In this document: piece by piece, positions 41,476 through 54,335 of the stretch
How positions within the stretch are numbered: the stretch's first letter is position 1
How the letters are laid out: each line of letters begins with the position of its first letter
Assembly: GCA_003439945.1 (NCBI GenBank)
Contig: QVRM01005943.1
Span: 1 to 64,000, forward strand
Source: Dermanyssus gallinae
Taxonomy: Eukaryota > Arthropoda > Arachnida > Mesostigmata > Dermanyssidae
Direction of reading: 5' to 3'
DNA: 64,000 bases
Position numbers and translations under genes: made by a program
Notes under the pieces: model-generated
Databases searched by the model: none
Told to the model about the DNA's origin: nothing
What the model saw: only the letters and a program-made list of their open reading frames with translations

Positions 41476-43800
41476 GTGTGTGTACGTGTATGTACTTGTC
41501 ATGAGTGTTTTCCTGCTGAATGCGTCTGGATTGATGCGTCACTTATGCATGCCTGTATGTAGTATGGGTAATGCTACTCACTGAATCGATACATTCAGCG
41601 CTTTGTTCTCAATATGAATAACGCACAACTAGCAGCAAGGTGATAGACTTAGAAAGCATGTTCTGCACACCAACGTTGTCTATCTTTGCGTTGCATGACC
41701 AGCCTTGCATTGCATACCCATTGTTGCATATTCACGTGCGCGCTTTAAGCTTCCCGTCGCTATGGTGGAAAGCCAATTGATGTGCTTCTAATTCTTATTT
41801 ATATGACACACGATTATGAAATTCTGTTCTGAGTGCTAACATTTGTGACAACATTTTTCTAAAACTTATTTTCTGATTGCAATACGTATGTTTGACGGAA
41901 ACATACATTTATTGAGAATAAGTGCAGGGTAATACGTGAGACATGCCCCTCGAAAGGTCGCAAGGGTATCGAATATATAGACAGCAAGCAAGTAAGCTCC
42001 TGTTGTAGTCAAGCCAGCCTTTCGTTTAAGTTGTTTTGCTATATTTCCTTTTCAAATTTGTCTATTTGCAATTTGCAGCATTCCTTCTCTAGAGAGGATC
42101 TGATTTAGTTGCCAGACACGAAACATGTCTACAACGTGGCCAACGTTACCGTTCCCGTGTTTCCATTCTCAATGTCGTCGTGTCCATTTTTTCGTTCACT
42201 CGGTTTCCCGGACCTCCCGTGGGAAACATGTCTCGTCATGGTCGGGTCGGCCTCCTCTGGATGGATGGCATTTCACACGTGTCCTTTTTTGCTTACTTGC
42301 TCGTCTTTATTTTCATACAGATGTTTCTAACTCGTGTTTAAGATTGTTTAAGGCACACAGCTTGTGCGACCGTCGGGTATATATATATATAAGTGTGTGA
42401 TTTTCGTGTTTCTCCTCTTCGCACCGACGAGCGGGCGTCGAGATGAGTTTAGCCACATTCGGCCAGAGGGGATCGGCCAGCCCAGCCCCGCGCCTCTTCC
42501 TCCCTGTAGCCCGGGCTCCTTTCTCCTCTTCCTCCTCCTCCGGGAAAACGAACATTGTCATCTTCGTCGTGCTGGCGCTGGACGGGTCTTCTTCTAAGCA
42601 GAACAGAGCGAACTCCAGTGGGACGCGCGGCGCTGGCAACAGCATCGGTGGCGGCGGCGGCGACAATAGGCGTGCCTTGGCGTTCTGCTTGCTGCTCGGC
42701 TGTGGTCCACAGCCGTCATTGTAACGGCTGGCGGCTTTAGACGCTGGCGAACACCGCACTTCGTCCTTCGTTCGCTGGAAGCCTGCTGAGGGATTCGCCA
42801 TTGTCCGCCATTCCGAGTTATTTTTCCACATAAAGGGAGGAGGAACAGGAGACACGCAGATAGGGGCCAAGAAGTAGGGTGTTGTTGGAGGTTGCGGGGG
42901 GGGGTCTGGGGCGGAGAAGGAAGAAGGGGACAAAGAAATCCTTGTCTTCTTTGGATGTTGGCTTTTCTTTTCTTGCGTCGTTTTGGTTGTTTAGCTGCTG
43001 TCGTCATCATCGTCATAATCGTCGTCGTCTGCACTTTAACGTTATTCGGGATAAAGCGACGCCTGTGATGATCGTGTCGCCGGAGACGACAAAAACAACG
43101 GCAGCAAGCCGGTGCATGCAAGAGTGTTTGCACGCTAGTGAATGGCGTGGCACTCGGGCCAATGCCTGGAGAAGGGCAAGAACAAGAAGAGTACATACAG
43201 AGTAGTTCACAAAATACAAGGTCTTGGTGCAGAGTACACATTTCAGAGTAGCGAATGCAACCGACCGCCCGCTTAAGACGAGATCCCTAGCTTCCACGGC
43301 GGGTTGCTGCTGCGAACTAAGTAGAGCTATTGAATTGTATTTCCGACTCCCATATGGCTTTTTCATGCAGTCGCCTTTGTTTCATGTAAATGTAGTGTAT
43401 TTTTTTCGGATTTTTTTCTGTTGTAGTTTAGCGACGCGTACACGTTATTCTACTAAGGACGGACGCAACACGGCGTGGCGATGGCTCATCACAGCAAAAG
43501 TAGCAGTAGTAACATGTAACTAATAGGCCAAAATCAATGAGGTGTATCATTTCACCATCGATGCCTACGGCCTGTTGTCACGCAGGGCGTCAGTCTATAA
43601 CGACATCATCTTCGTCCACCACCGTCATCTGGGTGAGGGTAATTAAAACGTCTACACACAGTAGGTTGTTAGCAGTTGATACCGACGAATGACAAGCTGC
43701 CGTCTACATACGACCGGCCGCTGCGCATAAGCGCACATATGTGTGTGCTTGAGACGCAATTTACGCAAGTCATAGTTAAACCGGCTTATGGATTTGTAAC
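41476..43800. other. unassigned sequence with a GC-rich core
   Basis: 42420-43200 is GC rich. It has long overlapping frames on both strands (206 codons at 42313-42933 minus, 215 codons at 42594-43241 minus, and shorter plus frames). They are low in complexity and match nothing I know. A host promoter or first exon is possible but unproven. Confidence 0.3.
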
Positions 43801-44935
43801 ACGTTTGTTGTTGGGTGTAGCGGAGCACCCAAGCATAGAACAAACGACAGGCTTTGCCCAAGGCGATCATCTCAGCCCTTTGCTTCTTTGTTTACTGGTA
43901 GCCGATTTACCAACACGTTTACAGACCCGACACCCAGCTGTCAAGATAATTATGTATGCCGACGATCTAGTACTCTACAGTAGCAGCAGATACCATCTGC
44001 AACAGGCGCTGGCCACTTTGTCGGCATACGTGAACGTAGTAGGCCTTGAAATAAATATGCAGAAGACAGAAGCTATGAAGTTCAGGCACGCGGGCAGGCT
44101 AGTCGTGACCGATACACTCAGGTTAAATGGACAAGACCTGAACTATGTAAATAAGTTCACATATCTCGGTATCACAGTGACCCCCTCAGACAAGACCTTC
44201 GCTGCACATATAGAGAAGAGGTCTCGAAAAACCTTGATTGCGGCGACAACCTTTAAGAAGCCCCAGATGCTCTTAAGGCAGCGCTAGCTCTATTTGATAT
44301 AAAAATAGCGCCAATTGCATCATGCGGGATCCAGCTTGTATGGGCAAAACTAAGCTCGACTCAACTTGGTGCTCTCGATCGTGTGAAACCAGCTTATTTG
44401 AAGCGGGTACTAGGTTTACACACGTCAGCATACAACCGCCTCACGTATTTGCTGTGCGATGCTCCACTATTCGTGGAACAGGTCAAAAACAGTTTGCGCT
44501 TCCAGACACCCCTGCATACAGCGAGTTCATACGGCGATATGAAGAGAAAATGGCAGAGATCGATCCACATTTTTATATGACAGATGCAATGGTTAGGTCA
44601 GAATGGAAGGGCACGAGCAGGACAATCAAACACATGACCACCCGCTTTGCTGTGCACGGTTTTCATCACCTTCTATGTCAGAAAGACTCTTGCCATAAAC
44701 CCTGTGACACATGTGTTTGTAAATATTGTTATGGTATATGTGTAAGATATCTTGGCAGTGAGTGTAATGCAATCCCCTCTCTAACAAAGCTGGCACTGAA
44801 CGATTTTTAATATTAATATCATTACGGGACTGTAGTGATATCGATCGTACTATTGTATATTTTACCAAATCTGGTGTGTACATAAATCATGTGTTTGTTG
44901 TTGGGCAATGCCTCTGCTAAAATAGCGGAAAAATA
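43800..44935 (+). pseudogene. LINE family D, copy 1 (3' half of ORF2)
   Basis: A 5'-truncated copy starts inside the RT. It has HPSIEQTTGFAQGDHLSP (motif B), IIMYADDLVLYSSS (motif C, intact), then YVNVVGLEINMQKTEAM and NKFTYLGITVTPS. Frameshifts near 44280, 44500 and elsewhere split the rest. The post-RT part ends in a Cys/His-rich tail at about 44670-44720 (CQKDSCHKPCDTCVCKYC), which is probably a nucleic-acid-binding knuckle. The 3' UTR has AATAAA at about 44932. The clade is undetermined. The copy at 50.8-52.7 kb belongs to the same family. Confidence 0.78.
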
Positions 44936-44955
44936 AAAGATAAATTTAGTAATTA

Positions 44956-45054
44956 TACAACAAAGCGAAGTGTATGAAAAATCAATTTATCATACACACC
45001 TCGCCTTGTTGTACATCCTGATGTACAGTGGATCTGTACGTCAGGATGTACAAC
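44956..45054. repeat. two adjoining hairpins
   Basis: Hairpin 1 pairs TACAACAAAGCGAAGTGTATGA at 44956 with its near complement ending at 45013. Hairpin 2 has 21-base arms, 45008-45028 and 45034-45054, with one mismatch and a 5-base loop. The bases GTTGTA at 45008-45013 are shared, so the two folds compete. They lie about 20 bases beyond the LINE D 3' end. Confidence 0.8.
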
Positions 45055-45917
45055 GCCTTTATGGTTGTCTATTTGACGCCTAATGCTCACGTGTGGGTTC
45101 CCTTTCATAGTAGAGGGTCGCCCGCAAGAAAGGTGCAGCAGAACAGACTTACTAAACGCGTGAATTACCGATGTAATATTTCTTGTCGTGGGATAGTCCG
45201 TGTCTAGCGTCCAAAGCGTCTAGAATCGTGTGTACTATTGCAATATGGGGGCCACCCTAATCAGTGAAAATAGAGACGTCAAAACCAAACCAAAATCAAC
45301 CACAACTGCGATCTCAAGGAAGCAACAGCACGCATCTGTGCCTTCGTCTCTTGTTTGACAGATGAAAGCTCAAATCAGACTGCCGTATAATTGTTCCTAT
45401 TGTATTGACTACTCGTGGCAAAATGGTATCTGTTGAAAGCAGATGGGGGGGAGATCGATGGCACTAGTGGCGGCAAGAGGCTAAAAACCTTTTACTGTAT
45501 TAAAAACAAAAATTAACTTAGCACGTAACGATCTGCAGGTTTTGTCAGCTAGTACGTTGGCCACCAGCCTAACTAATTGATGCCGTCAGCACGTCGTGAC
45601 GACAGGCTTAGGGGATAAACCTCGCGCATACACTAAGCGGGACTGTAGGAGCCAATGCTTTTGGATGTGAGGCGCGTTGGCTCGACATCCTCGTAAGTTT
45701 CACAGTATCGATTAACTGAACCGGTTACAATAGATGAGCGGGTTCCCCGCTAATTACTCCCCTCATTGTTTCGATGCGAAAACCTTAGAAAGATCGACCA
45801 CTGGAAGAAACCCGAACCTACTCTCTAACAGATCAAGCTCAGATCTCCATTCGCTTTCCCACAAAAATGGATATGCATGGCATACCAGACAGGGCCGACT
45901 TGAAATATTTGTGTATT

Positions 45918-45919
<2 letters not shown>
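45055..45919. other. unassigned sequence
   Basis: Nothing recognised. Confidence 0.4.

Positions 45920-45952
<33 letters not shown>
45920..45952. repeat. (TA)n microsatellite
   Basis: Pure AT run. Confidence 0.95.
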
Positions 45953-45955
<3 letters not shown>

Positions 45956-46221
45956 GCAACCAACCTATGCTTTCTGCGCCGACCTTATGTTAGATTCTGA
46001 TAGCGCTTACTGGTATTTGCTTGGCTTTGCTATTTGATAAAAAATTGATTATTATCACGTACAACGCAAAATATGTTGCAAGTATATGGGTGTAATATCC
46101 CATGCAAACAAATAATCGATGAGCTCTGCGCAAGATATGCTATACGATTTACGAAATGTTGAGACTCTCGGCTATCTAAATTAATAGAAGTGATCTCACA
46201 AGTCGCTCAAATTGACATAGA

Positions 46222-46412
46222 TATACTTTTTGGGCTGACTTCCAGCCAAAATTTCGCCAAAACGTCCACGGGACTACTTTTCGCATTGCTCCATAAACGG
46301 ACCCCATAAATACAAATCGGTGCAACGGTGTGGCTCGAACCCGCGCGTTTATGTGTCTACTCCGGTCGCGAGGCGCAGGCGAATGCACCACGCCACCGGA
46401 TTCGTGCAGCGC
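46222..46412 (-). repeat. SINE family B, copy 2
   Basis: On the minus strand the head has TGGCGTGGTGC (46387-46397, A-box-like) and GGTTCGAGCCA at 46331-46341 (B box). Then come CACCGTTGCACC, TATTTATGG and GTGGACGTTTTGG, in the order seen at 28400-28596. The end TTGGCTGGAAGTCAGCCCAAA forms a small hairpin that is partly conserved in copy 1. Confidence 0.72.
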
Positions 46413-46416
46413 AGCT

Positions 46417-47000
46417 GTTTTAAAAATCTGGGTTGCATTCTCCTAAAAAATTGCATTTTTTTTGTTTTTAGCCCGGAGAGCAATGTACTTGGATCAACTT
46501 AAAATAACAAAATATTGTGCTTCCAGGTAAATCCAAAGTCGGACAAGGTTATATGGCACTTGAAATCAAAGGTCATGTGAGTAATGCGGACTCCTAGATT
46601 ATGATTAAGGGTAAATGCCAATAAATTGTTGTGTACCTTACCGCGTTGCCAAATTTAGTAGCTTCATGCACTATCGTGTGAGGACATTTTCAGCATAACC
46701 GTTTTTCAAAATTTGGATTGCGCCCTCCCAACAAGTTTCTTGTATTTTCTTCGCCTTGCAGCTCGGAGAGCAATGTACTTGTATGTGCTTAAAATACAAA
46801 TGATATAGATAACGTATGTAGACTTTAGGACCTTTTTAAAATAACAGAACATTGTGATAGCGGGTAGATCCAACGTTCAACTGGGCACCTAGATCAAGGA
46901 TCGTGTGAGTGATGTGGACTATAAGAGTATGCTTCAGGGTAACTGTCAATAAACAGTTGTGATTATGGCGTTGCCAAATTAAGAAGCTTTATGCTTTAGC
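46417..47000. repeat. diverged tandem duplication, 284-bp period
   Basis: GTTTTAAAAATCTGGGTTGC at 46417 corresponds to GTTTTTCAAAATTTGGATTGC at 46701. The shared landmarks CGGAGAGCAATGTACTTG, GTGTGAGT/GTGAGTAATG, CAATAAA and GCGTTGCCAAATT follow in the same order in both units. The second unit carries an insertion of about 35 bases. A third, still weaker unit may follow to about 47150. Confidence 0.7.
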
Positions 47001-48652
47001 ATTGCACACTTGGACGTAGAGAGTAGCGTACCTGGTCAACATAAGTCAGTAATGAAGCCACTATAAACTGTTTGACGTGTGTTAGCATTGCCCAAATTTG
47101 AAATCAAACAATATGTGAGACATTATGATACCAAACCATTCGCAGGGTCATTCATATGAAGAGGAGTAGCAATACTAAGCCTAAGATATCGAGAACCTTC
47201 TCTCTTGTCAAATGATTTTTGGATTAGATGTGTAAACTGTTCCGTCAGAAAGAGCTCGTGTGGTCGCTTTCAAGAAAGTTGCAGAAAAGTTTTTGGATTG
47301 GATTTTTGTTTTAGACAAGGCAGCTTTTAATTTTCAGCTTAAAAGCGTCACGTTCAGGAAATTTGACGGGGCCGTCCAAGCCGAGCATTGCCCAATAAGA
47401 AAAACCCTTTTACAAAAAAATAATTGCAATCCACAAGGTTTGTTCTAGTTATTTGACACACTATCAACCTCTAAAGCACATTAAAATGAATTCATTCACA
47501 CACATTGGGCGTACATTTTTGGTAGTATTGGCAACATTTTACGATTCTGCACGTGACAGCTTCGGCGAAAGGCATAACAACATATCGACTTTTTATGACT
47601 TTTCTTAATCCCGCTATTCGCCATTAGCTAGCTTACGTCGGGTGTCATGCATTGACTGGTTTTCCCGCAAACGGAAATTCTGTACAATTATGTAGGAGAA
47701 AAAAGCCAAATAGTTAGACGAATAAGATGTTCATATAAGCCGACCTCCCGCCGTTTGTTTGTATAAAATCTTGCTTTATGGAAATTGTCTATAACAGTAT
47801 AGGGTAAAAACCTTTTTGTCCAGCAGACTCTTAGTCTACTGGAGCGATCTGTGGCTGACCGCATCTGTCGTGATCACGAGATTTGACCTGTGACACTCAC
47901 CCCGCTAAGTAAGCTTCGCCTCCCCAGGTGTTTGAATGCAAATTTTGGAAACATGCGTGAAAAACGCATCACAATTTAGTTAAAGAGTTAAGAAAAAACC
48001 GTAGCGATAATCGGCGAGTCGCAAAATCACCTTTACGTGGCCTAAAAACAACGCTATGCGTGATATGGGCACCCACAGCCAGCAGTATACCTCATTTTTC
48101 GCAGCGATTTTGCTTATCAAAGATAGTCGATTTATTTTCGACTTAGTCTACGGGACCTTCTTTTATCAGTAGAAAGATCAGAAGGGTAGAAGTTGGCCTT
48201 GATTGACCTTGAAGGTGATCCTTGGTGACAGAGGTGATAACTAACTAAATATAGAACGTCCTTTGGATAGGACGAGTTGGCACCGTACCGTAGTGCGTTC
48301 TACTACAGTATATTCAGGATTCTGCTGTGTTGTCAGTAGGGAGTAGGGCAGCATATCTGCGCCAAATGAGAGATACGATGCAGACGACACGTAGAGAAGT
48401 CCAACCACCAATTGGCAGTGCTCATTTTGCGAAAAATCTTAGCTGCTATTTAATGAGTAAATATGACATGAATTATGATTAGTATTCTATTTGAAGTTCT
48501 GCATACCGGAATAGACGCTGCTGGCTTGGTTATAGCTATATACGTTGTAGAAGCAGTATGTTCATCCAGGCTATTCGTTTCGTTGTAATCGTAACAGACT
48601 TTCTTCCGTATTCAGTCTACTGTCGTATATTTCTTATACTTGTCTCCTCCCT
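47001..48652. other. unassigned AT-rich sequence
   Basis: Nothing recognised over 1.6 kb apart from the possible third repeat unit at its start. Confidence 0.35.
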
Positions 48653-48656
48653 CGCG

Positions 48657-48750
<94 letters not shown>

Positions 48751-48782
48751 ATATATATACATATAAATATATATATATATAT
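48653..48782. repeat. compound (CG)n-(CT)n-(TA)n microsatellite
   Basis: A short CG run, about 27 bases of CT repeat, then about 90 bases of TA repeat with a few CA/TG interruptions. Confidence 0.97.
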
Positions 48783-49138
48783 GTTGGCCCATCGTCTTCT
48801 GACAACTTGTGACCCCTTTATCGGAGCTCCCTCGGGACCAAGCGGAGAAGAATAGGCGGAAGACCAACGAAGTATCGGGCGATACTATCGCCCGACTGGA
48901 GCAGCAGTTTGAAACTGCTGCACCACCAGCCGCTCCGCCGCCACTACTCCCACCACCACCGCCACCGCTGAGAAGAACACTCGCACGACCTATCCTATCC
49001 CTCTCCCGAGGGATTCGGTGAGATATTGCCACACTGAGTCGTCGTCGACGCTGCCGTTAGGCTGTACCACCTAGCCGCACCAGCTGTGCCACTCACCAAC
49101 GTCGGGCATCATTCCTTCCTCGTTGTCGTCTTCACTAC
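48783..49138. other. unassigned GC-rich sequence
   Basis: Includes a CCACCG-rich stretch near 48930-48970. No gene recognised. Confidence 0.35.
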
Positions 49139-49515
<377 letters not shown>

Positions 49516-49724
49516 TCTCGGTCTTTCCCGCGCGTGCGTGTTCGTTGCTCTCCCCAACTGACCTTGGAAGCTGTGCATACTTGCCCGAGTGCATTCATGC
49601 CCTCACTATGGCCATCATGTTGATTCTAAAACCACTACTACCACCAACACCTCATCTATTCCGTCTGCCCTGCTCCTCGTCTTCCTGCTACAATTCCTTA
49701 TCACTATTTTCGTCGCCAGCCTGT

Positions 49725-49757
<33 letters not shown>

Positions 49758-50046
49758 TATGCTATGCTATCCAAGCCGGACGAGTGGTTGCCGTCGGTCA
49801 GCCAGTAAACTTAATCGTCCGTATTCAGACTCGGGTAACGTGCAGCGACCGTCCTAAGGGTACGACCTAGATTTAGTGGCCTGAGAAGATAACGTTCTAC
49901 CGCCACTATTACTACTACTACTATGACTACTCCTGCTACTAGGTTATTGTTGTTATTTTAATTATTATTATTATTACGGCCGTGCAGGCAAGCAGCGATG
50001 TCAGAGAAATGCTTGTCTACTTTGCAGGGTCTAAGGGAGCGACGAC
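49516..50046. other. unassigned sequence with short simple repeats
   Basis: A CT run lies at 49733-49756 and ACT/ATT triplets at about 49900-49976. Nothing else recognised. Confidence 0.4.
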
Positions 50047-50386
50047 AACAACAACAACATTAAGAAAAAACACAACGCAACGGCAACAACAACAACAACA
50101 ACGGCCACTACCAAAACTATTCTCAGGATAGCAATATAATGGAGATGGGGCGATCCGATAGATTCGAGGAATAAAGGGGATCCTCCACAAAAAACCTCCG
50201 CCGCACCCCCTCCCCCCCTCTCTCGCTCTCCTTTTCAACGGCGACAGCAACAAGAAATGAACCATACGCGCTTAGATAAACAAATTCCTAGATGCTAAAC
50301 GTCTACAACCACCACCACCAACAACACAGCAACACAACAACAACAACAACTTCAACAACAACAACAACAACTTCAACAACAACGTA
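50047..50386. repeat. two (CAA)n clusters
   Basis: CAA-rich tracts at 50047-50103 and 50308-50386. Between them is an ordinary GC-containing segment with a C/CT run. Confidence 0.9.
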
Positions 50387-50809
50387 CGAAAATTGCCTAA
50401 GTCGAATCACTCGACCCCCGCTGTAGCGGCTTTTTTCAAGGAGGAACCTGATTGTTTCTGTATGGCAAGGTGCGCGGGCCTATGACCTTTGTCAAGACGC
50501 CACGCACACTGTAGATCTCTGCTGTGTTTACACGTGGACATGACGAAGCTACTACAACTTCCAGCCGATATATAGGGGAACTTCTATATGAAAATGTACT
50601 ATTGTTTCGCTTCAAAATGTAGCTCTTTAGGAAAGCAATTGAATGATTGAATGATTATTGATGTTTGTGTTGCTTAAAGCGCATTTGTTTTTCCTAACAA
50701 CAAAGAGTTAAGTGAAGTGGTTAGACTGCTCTAAGGTACAAGCATCTAATCTGATGCAATTTATTATAATGGATACTATGAATAAACATACAATAACGAA
50801 TGTAGAACA
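50387..50809. other. unassigned sequence
   Basis: Nothing recognised. Confidence 0.4.
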
Positions 50810-52690
50810 TATCACATGGCGTATTTCCGCACCAGATTGGGTAACATGTACAATAGTGTTGCAAATATCACTCAACCTCATAATGATAATAAAATTAAAA
50901 TTATTTTTTTAGCCAGCCTTGTTAGCGGGTAAACTGCATTCAACTCACTGCGATAATACCTTACACATATACCATAACAATATTTATAAACACATGCGTC
51001 ACAGAGTTATTTCTGGTATAGGAGGTGGTGAAAACCATTAACAGCGGTAATGGGCCTATTTGTCCTGCCCGTGCCCTTCCATTCTGACCTAACCAGTGCA
51101 TCTGTCATATAAAAATTTACTCGATCGAATGCACCAAGTTGAGCCGAGCTTAGCTTTGCCCACACAAGCTGGATTCCGCGTGATGCAATTGGCGCTACAT
51201 TCATATCAAAGAGAGCGATCGCTATCTTAGTCGAGAGCATCTGAAGCTTCTTAAAAGCTGTCGCCGCGATCAAGGCTTTTCGGGACCTCTCCTCCATGTG
51301 CGCAGCGAATGACTTGGCTGACGGGGTCTCTGCAATACGTAGATATGTGAACTTATTAACAAAGTTTAAGTCTTGCTTACTTAACCTAAGTGTATCGGTC
51401 ACGGCCAGCCTGTCCGCGTGCCTGAAATTTATGGCCTCTGTCATTTGCATATTTATTTCAAGGCCTACTACGTTCACATACGCGGACAAAGTAGCCAGCG
51501 CCTGTTGCAGATGGTATCTGCTGCTACTAAAGAGTACTAGATCATTGGCGTACATAAACACCCTGACAGCTGGGTGTCGGCTTTGTATACGTATTGGTAG
51601 CTCGGATACAGGGAGAGAAAAAAAGCAAATGGCTGAGATTATCGCCACGATGTTGCCTGTTGTTTGTTCTATGCTTGGGTACTCCGCTATATCGTCGTCC
51701 AGGGTGATTTGATTGAACTGTAGTACGCCTTTCATCAATGCCAACATTCGTATTGGAACTCTGATTTCGGCAAGCTTAAGCAAGACACCAGTTCTTGTGC
51801 CCGAATCAAACGCGGCTCGGAAATCCACGAATACATTGTAAAAAAACTGTGCCTTTTGTGCCAGGGTTTGCTCAACATCTGCGCGAGGAGGATTGTGCAT
51901 GCAGTAAGTGTTGACCTCTGCGCACGGAAGCCATATTGGTCGTCTGGCAATTTCTTTTTGTACTCGGAGAAACGACGCTAGATGGGCGGCTAGGAGGATT
52001 GCAAGCAGTTTGTAAGCACAGCTTTTCTTAGCGGTTCCTCGCCAAGAAGAGGGTTCGGTCCGCAGTTTCTTGCTTTTTGAAATAAGTGCCATAAAGCACT
52101 GTATCCACGCTGCTGGTGGTCAATCGTTGTAAATGCACCTATTGAAGAGCGTGGTCCAGTGTGCGGTAATTGTGGCTGCCTGCTGCAAATGCTCACTACA
52201 GGTGCCATCTGGCCCGGGTGCTTTGTTTCTTGGAAGTTGACGCAGTGTCTCCGCCACTTCTTGGACGGTGAAGTATTCGTCCAGTTGGGGACTCCGTTGC
52301 ATATCCTTTTCTGACCAGACAGACATAAGAGTGGGCACTGTCTTTGGCACTGTGTCGTGTAAGCTGATAATGGATCTAAAATGGCCATAGAGTAGATCAC
52401 TTTCAATTAGACATGCGAATCCCCTGCGAATTGTTACGGAGACACAGATATGAATTTTGTTCGGTCTTCTCGAGCAGTCGGGTCTCTAGTTTTTCTCGTG
52501 TTGCCTCTTGGCATTCAGCAAAGTTCGTCGGTAAATGGATCTCGCCGCAGCGTAGAGAGGTCTTATGTCCGGCCGTATGCGTTCCAGCGCTTTTCCTTAG
52601 TAGTGATTGCCCTACGCTTGGTTACATTCCGGAGTCCACCGTCTCAGTTCCCCACTATGTTTCTTATGCTCTGCGCATACTTTGAGTGAT
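50810..52690 (-). pseudogene. LINE family D, copy 2 (pre-RT, RT and 3' end)
   Basis: It extends further 5' than copy 1. A pre-RT region (RPLYAAARSIYRRTLLNAKR) is followed by RT motif 1 (NKAPGPDGTCSEHL at about 52210), motif A (VFVDFRAAFDSG at about 51825), a scrambled motif B at about 51650 and motif C, which reads MYANDLVLF at about 51555. The YADD box has thus become YAND, losing a catalytic aspartate. After GAFDRVN about 60 residues present in copy 1 are missing before FYMTDALVRSEWKG. The 3' UTR matches copy 1 to about 50812. Stops occur at about 52440 and elsewhere. The element is inactive. Confidence 0.8.
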
Positions 52691-53046
52691 CGGGTGAGCA
52701 GTTCCTTGTAGCTTTCTAGTTCTTAAATTTAGATTCCGTTAATCGGGATCGACGTTCTAGTGTTCACGAAAACGTGGCGTCTGATACTCCCCACACTGCA
52801 AGTATATTACACAGCGCACTGTCTCGTTTCTCGATATAGCCCTTTGAGCCCTCCCAATGGAAATGCATCAGCCTTTTATAATCTACGACTAGGAGACATG
52901 ACAGTATTCCTGTCAGCAGATACGACAGTACTGCTCTGTCATGTCAGAAGACATAAGACATCACATAAGACATCATACGACGTCACAGTACCGCTGTCTG
53001 AAGATGTGCTTATGGAAGACCGAAGACTGAATCTGATTGCTATGTA
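52691..53046. other. unassigned sequence left of mariner
   Basis: Contains short ACATAAGACATCA repeats near 52955. TA at 53045-53046 is the mariner target duplication. Confidence 0.45.
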
Positions 53047-53078
53047 CGAGGTGTGTTCAAAAAGTATCGCGACTTTTG
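53047..53078. repeat. mariner terminal inverted repeat, left
   Basis: 32 bases identical to the reverse complement of 54336-54367. Confidence 0.97.
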
Positions 53079-53100
53079 TGTTTTTTTAAAAATTATTTAT

Positions 53101-54162
53101 TTATTCATGAATATCTATTTTGTCCCCTTCAAAGTAATCCCCATGAGATATTATACACTTGTGCCAACGGTTTTTCCAATCTTCGAAGCACTTCAAAAAA
53201 CCATTTTTTTTATCTTGTTCAGCTCCTCCTTCGATGCCGTCTTTATCTCGTCAAGCGTAGCGTAACGTCGTCCTTTCATGGGCCTCTTCAGTTTAGGGAA
53301 CAAGAAAAAGTCACAGGGGGCCAGATCTGGGGAATACGGTGGCTGCGGCATCATTAGTGTGTTGTTTTTGGCCAAAAACTCGCGCACAAGCAACGATGTG
53401 TGAGCAGGGGCGTTATCGTGGTGCAAAAGCCAATTTTTGTTCTTCCACAAATCCGGGCGTTTCTGGCGGATTGCTTCGCGCAAATTGCGCATAACTTGCA
53501 GGTAATATTCCTTATTGACCGTTCTACCCTGTGGCAAGAACTCATGATGCACCACGCCCCTGCAATCAAAGAAAACTGTCAGCAAAACTTTCACATTCGA
53601 CCGAACTTGGCGCGCTTTTTTCGGTCTTGGTTCGTGCGGCAGCTTCCATTGAGATGATTGAGCTTTGGTTTCCACGTCATAACCATAAACCCACGATTCG
53701 TCACCAGTTATGACCCTCTGGAGCAAATTTGGGTCGTCGCGGACAGAGTCCAACATCTCATTAGCAATGTTCATGCGATGCTGTTTTTGGTCGCAATTGA
53801 GCAATTTTGGTACGAATTTCGCGGCGACCCGTCTCATGCCCAAATCATTGATAAAAATCGAATGGCACAAGCCAATCGATATGTTTAGGTCCTCAGCAAC
53901 TTCTCTAACGGTGATTCGACGATTGGCCAATACCATTTTCTCCACTTCATTAATTTTTTTCGTCTGTTGTTGAAGTACTCGGGCGTCCGGCACGCTCTTC
54001 GTCGTTCACATCTTCTCGGCCTTCTGAGAACATTTTGTACCACCGATAAACGTTGCTTCGGTCCAAGATAGCTTCTCCGTATGCCACAGTCAACATTCGG
54101 AATGCATCCGCGCACTTAATTTCGTTTTTCACACAAAATTTGATACAGGTTCTTTGATCCAT
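53101..54162 (-). pseudogene. mariner transposase, DD34D, two frameshifts
   Basis: Cut-and-paste transposase, nominally 353 codons from the ATG at 54162 to TAA at 53101-53103. The first 66 codons give the N-terminal helix-turn-helix (CADAFRMLTVAYGE, VYRWYKMFSEGRED, AGRPSTS). An extra base in the A-run complementary to 53954-53960 then shifts the frame. The following frame (53993-53193) continues the DNA-binding part (ITVREVAEDLNISIG) and the catalytic core: TGDESWVYGYD, HHDNAPAH and YSPDLAPCDFFLF. Exactly 34 residues separate the second and third aspartates, so DD34D is intact. A base missing near 53195-53200 then causes a stop. The expected C-terminus (KCFEDWKNRWHKC...GDYFEGD) lies in the next frame. 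The two shifts cancel in length. The start is chosen for its match to the family N-terminus (MDQRTCIKF) rather than an upstream in-frame ATG. Confidence 0.92.
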
Positions 54163-54335
54163 TTTTTTGAATAGGTAAAAATCGAAGACGATCCAAAACA
54201 CGTGCAAGCAAAGCAGCTGTCAACAATTAAGTGAACATTCAAAATGGCCGAGCTTGTCGGCATAAGTGAGAGACATGAGTACCAACATAACGCCACAAAA
54301 AATCGAAATTCGAATATACGTAACCCGCGAAAATT

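Noticed and set aside
42313..43366. Proline- or arginine-rich frames of about 200 codons
   Set aside because: Composition driven, mutually overlapping, no domain seen.
46320..46412. Genuine tRNA gene on the minus strand
   Set aside because: B box and A-box-like sequences are present, but acceptor and anticodon stems do not pair well and a SINE body follows.
48558..49032. Frames with repeating Tyr-Ile
   Set aside because: Translation of (TA)n microsatellites. The same pattern appears at every TA tract in the window.
53037..53973. Plus-strand frames across mariner
   Set aside because: Antisense shadows of the transposase gene.
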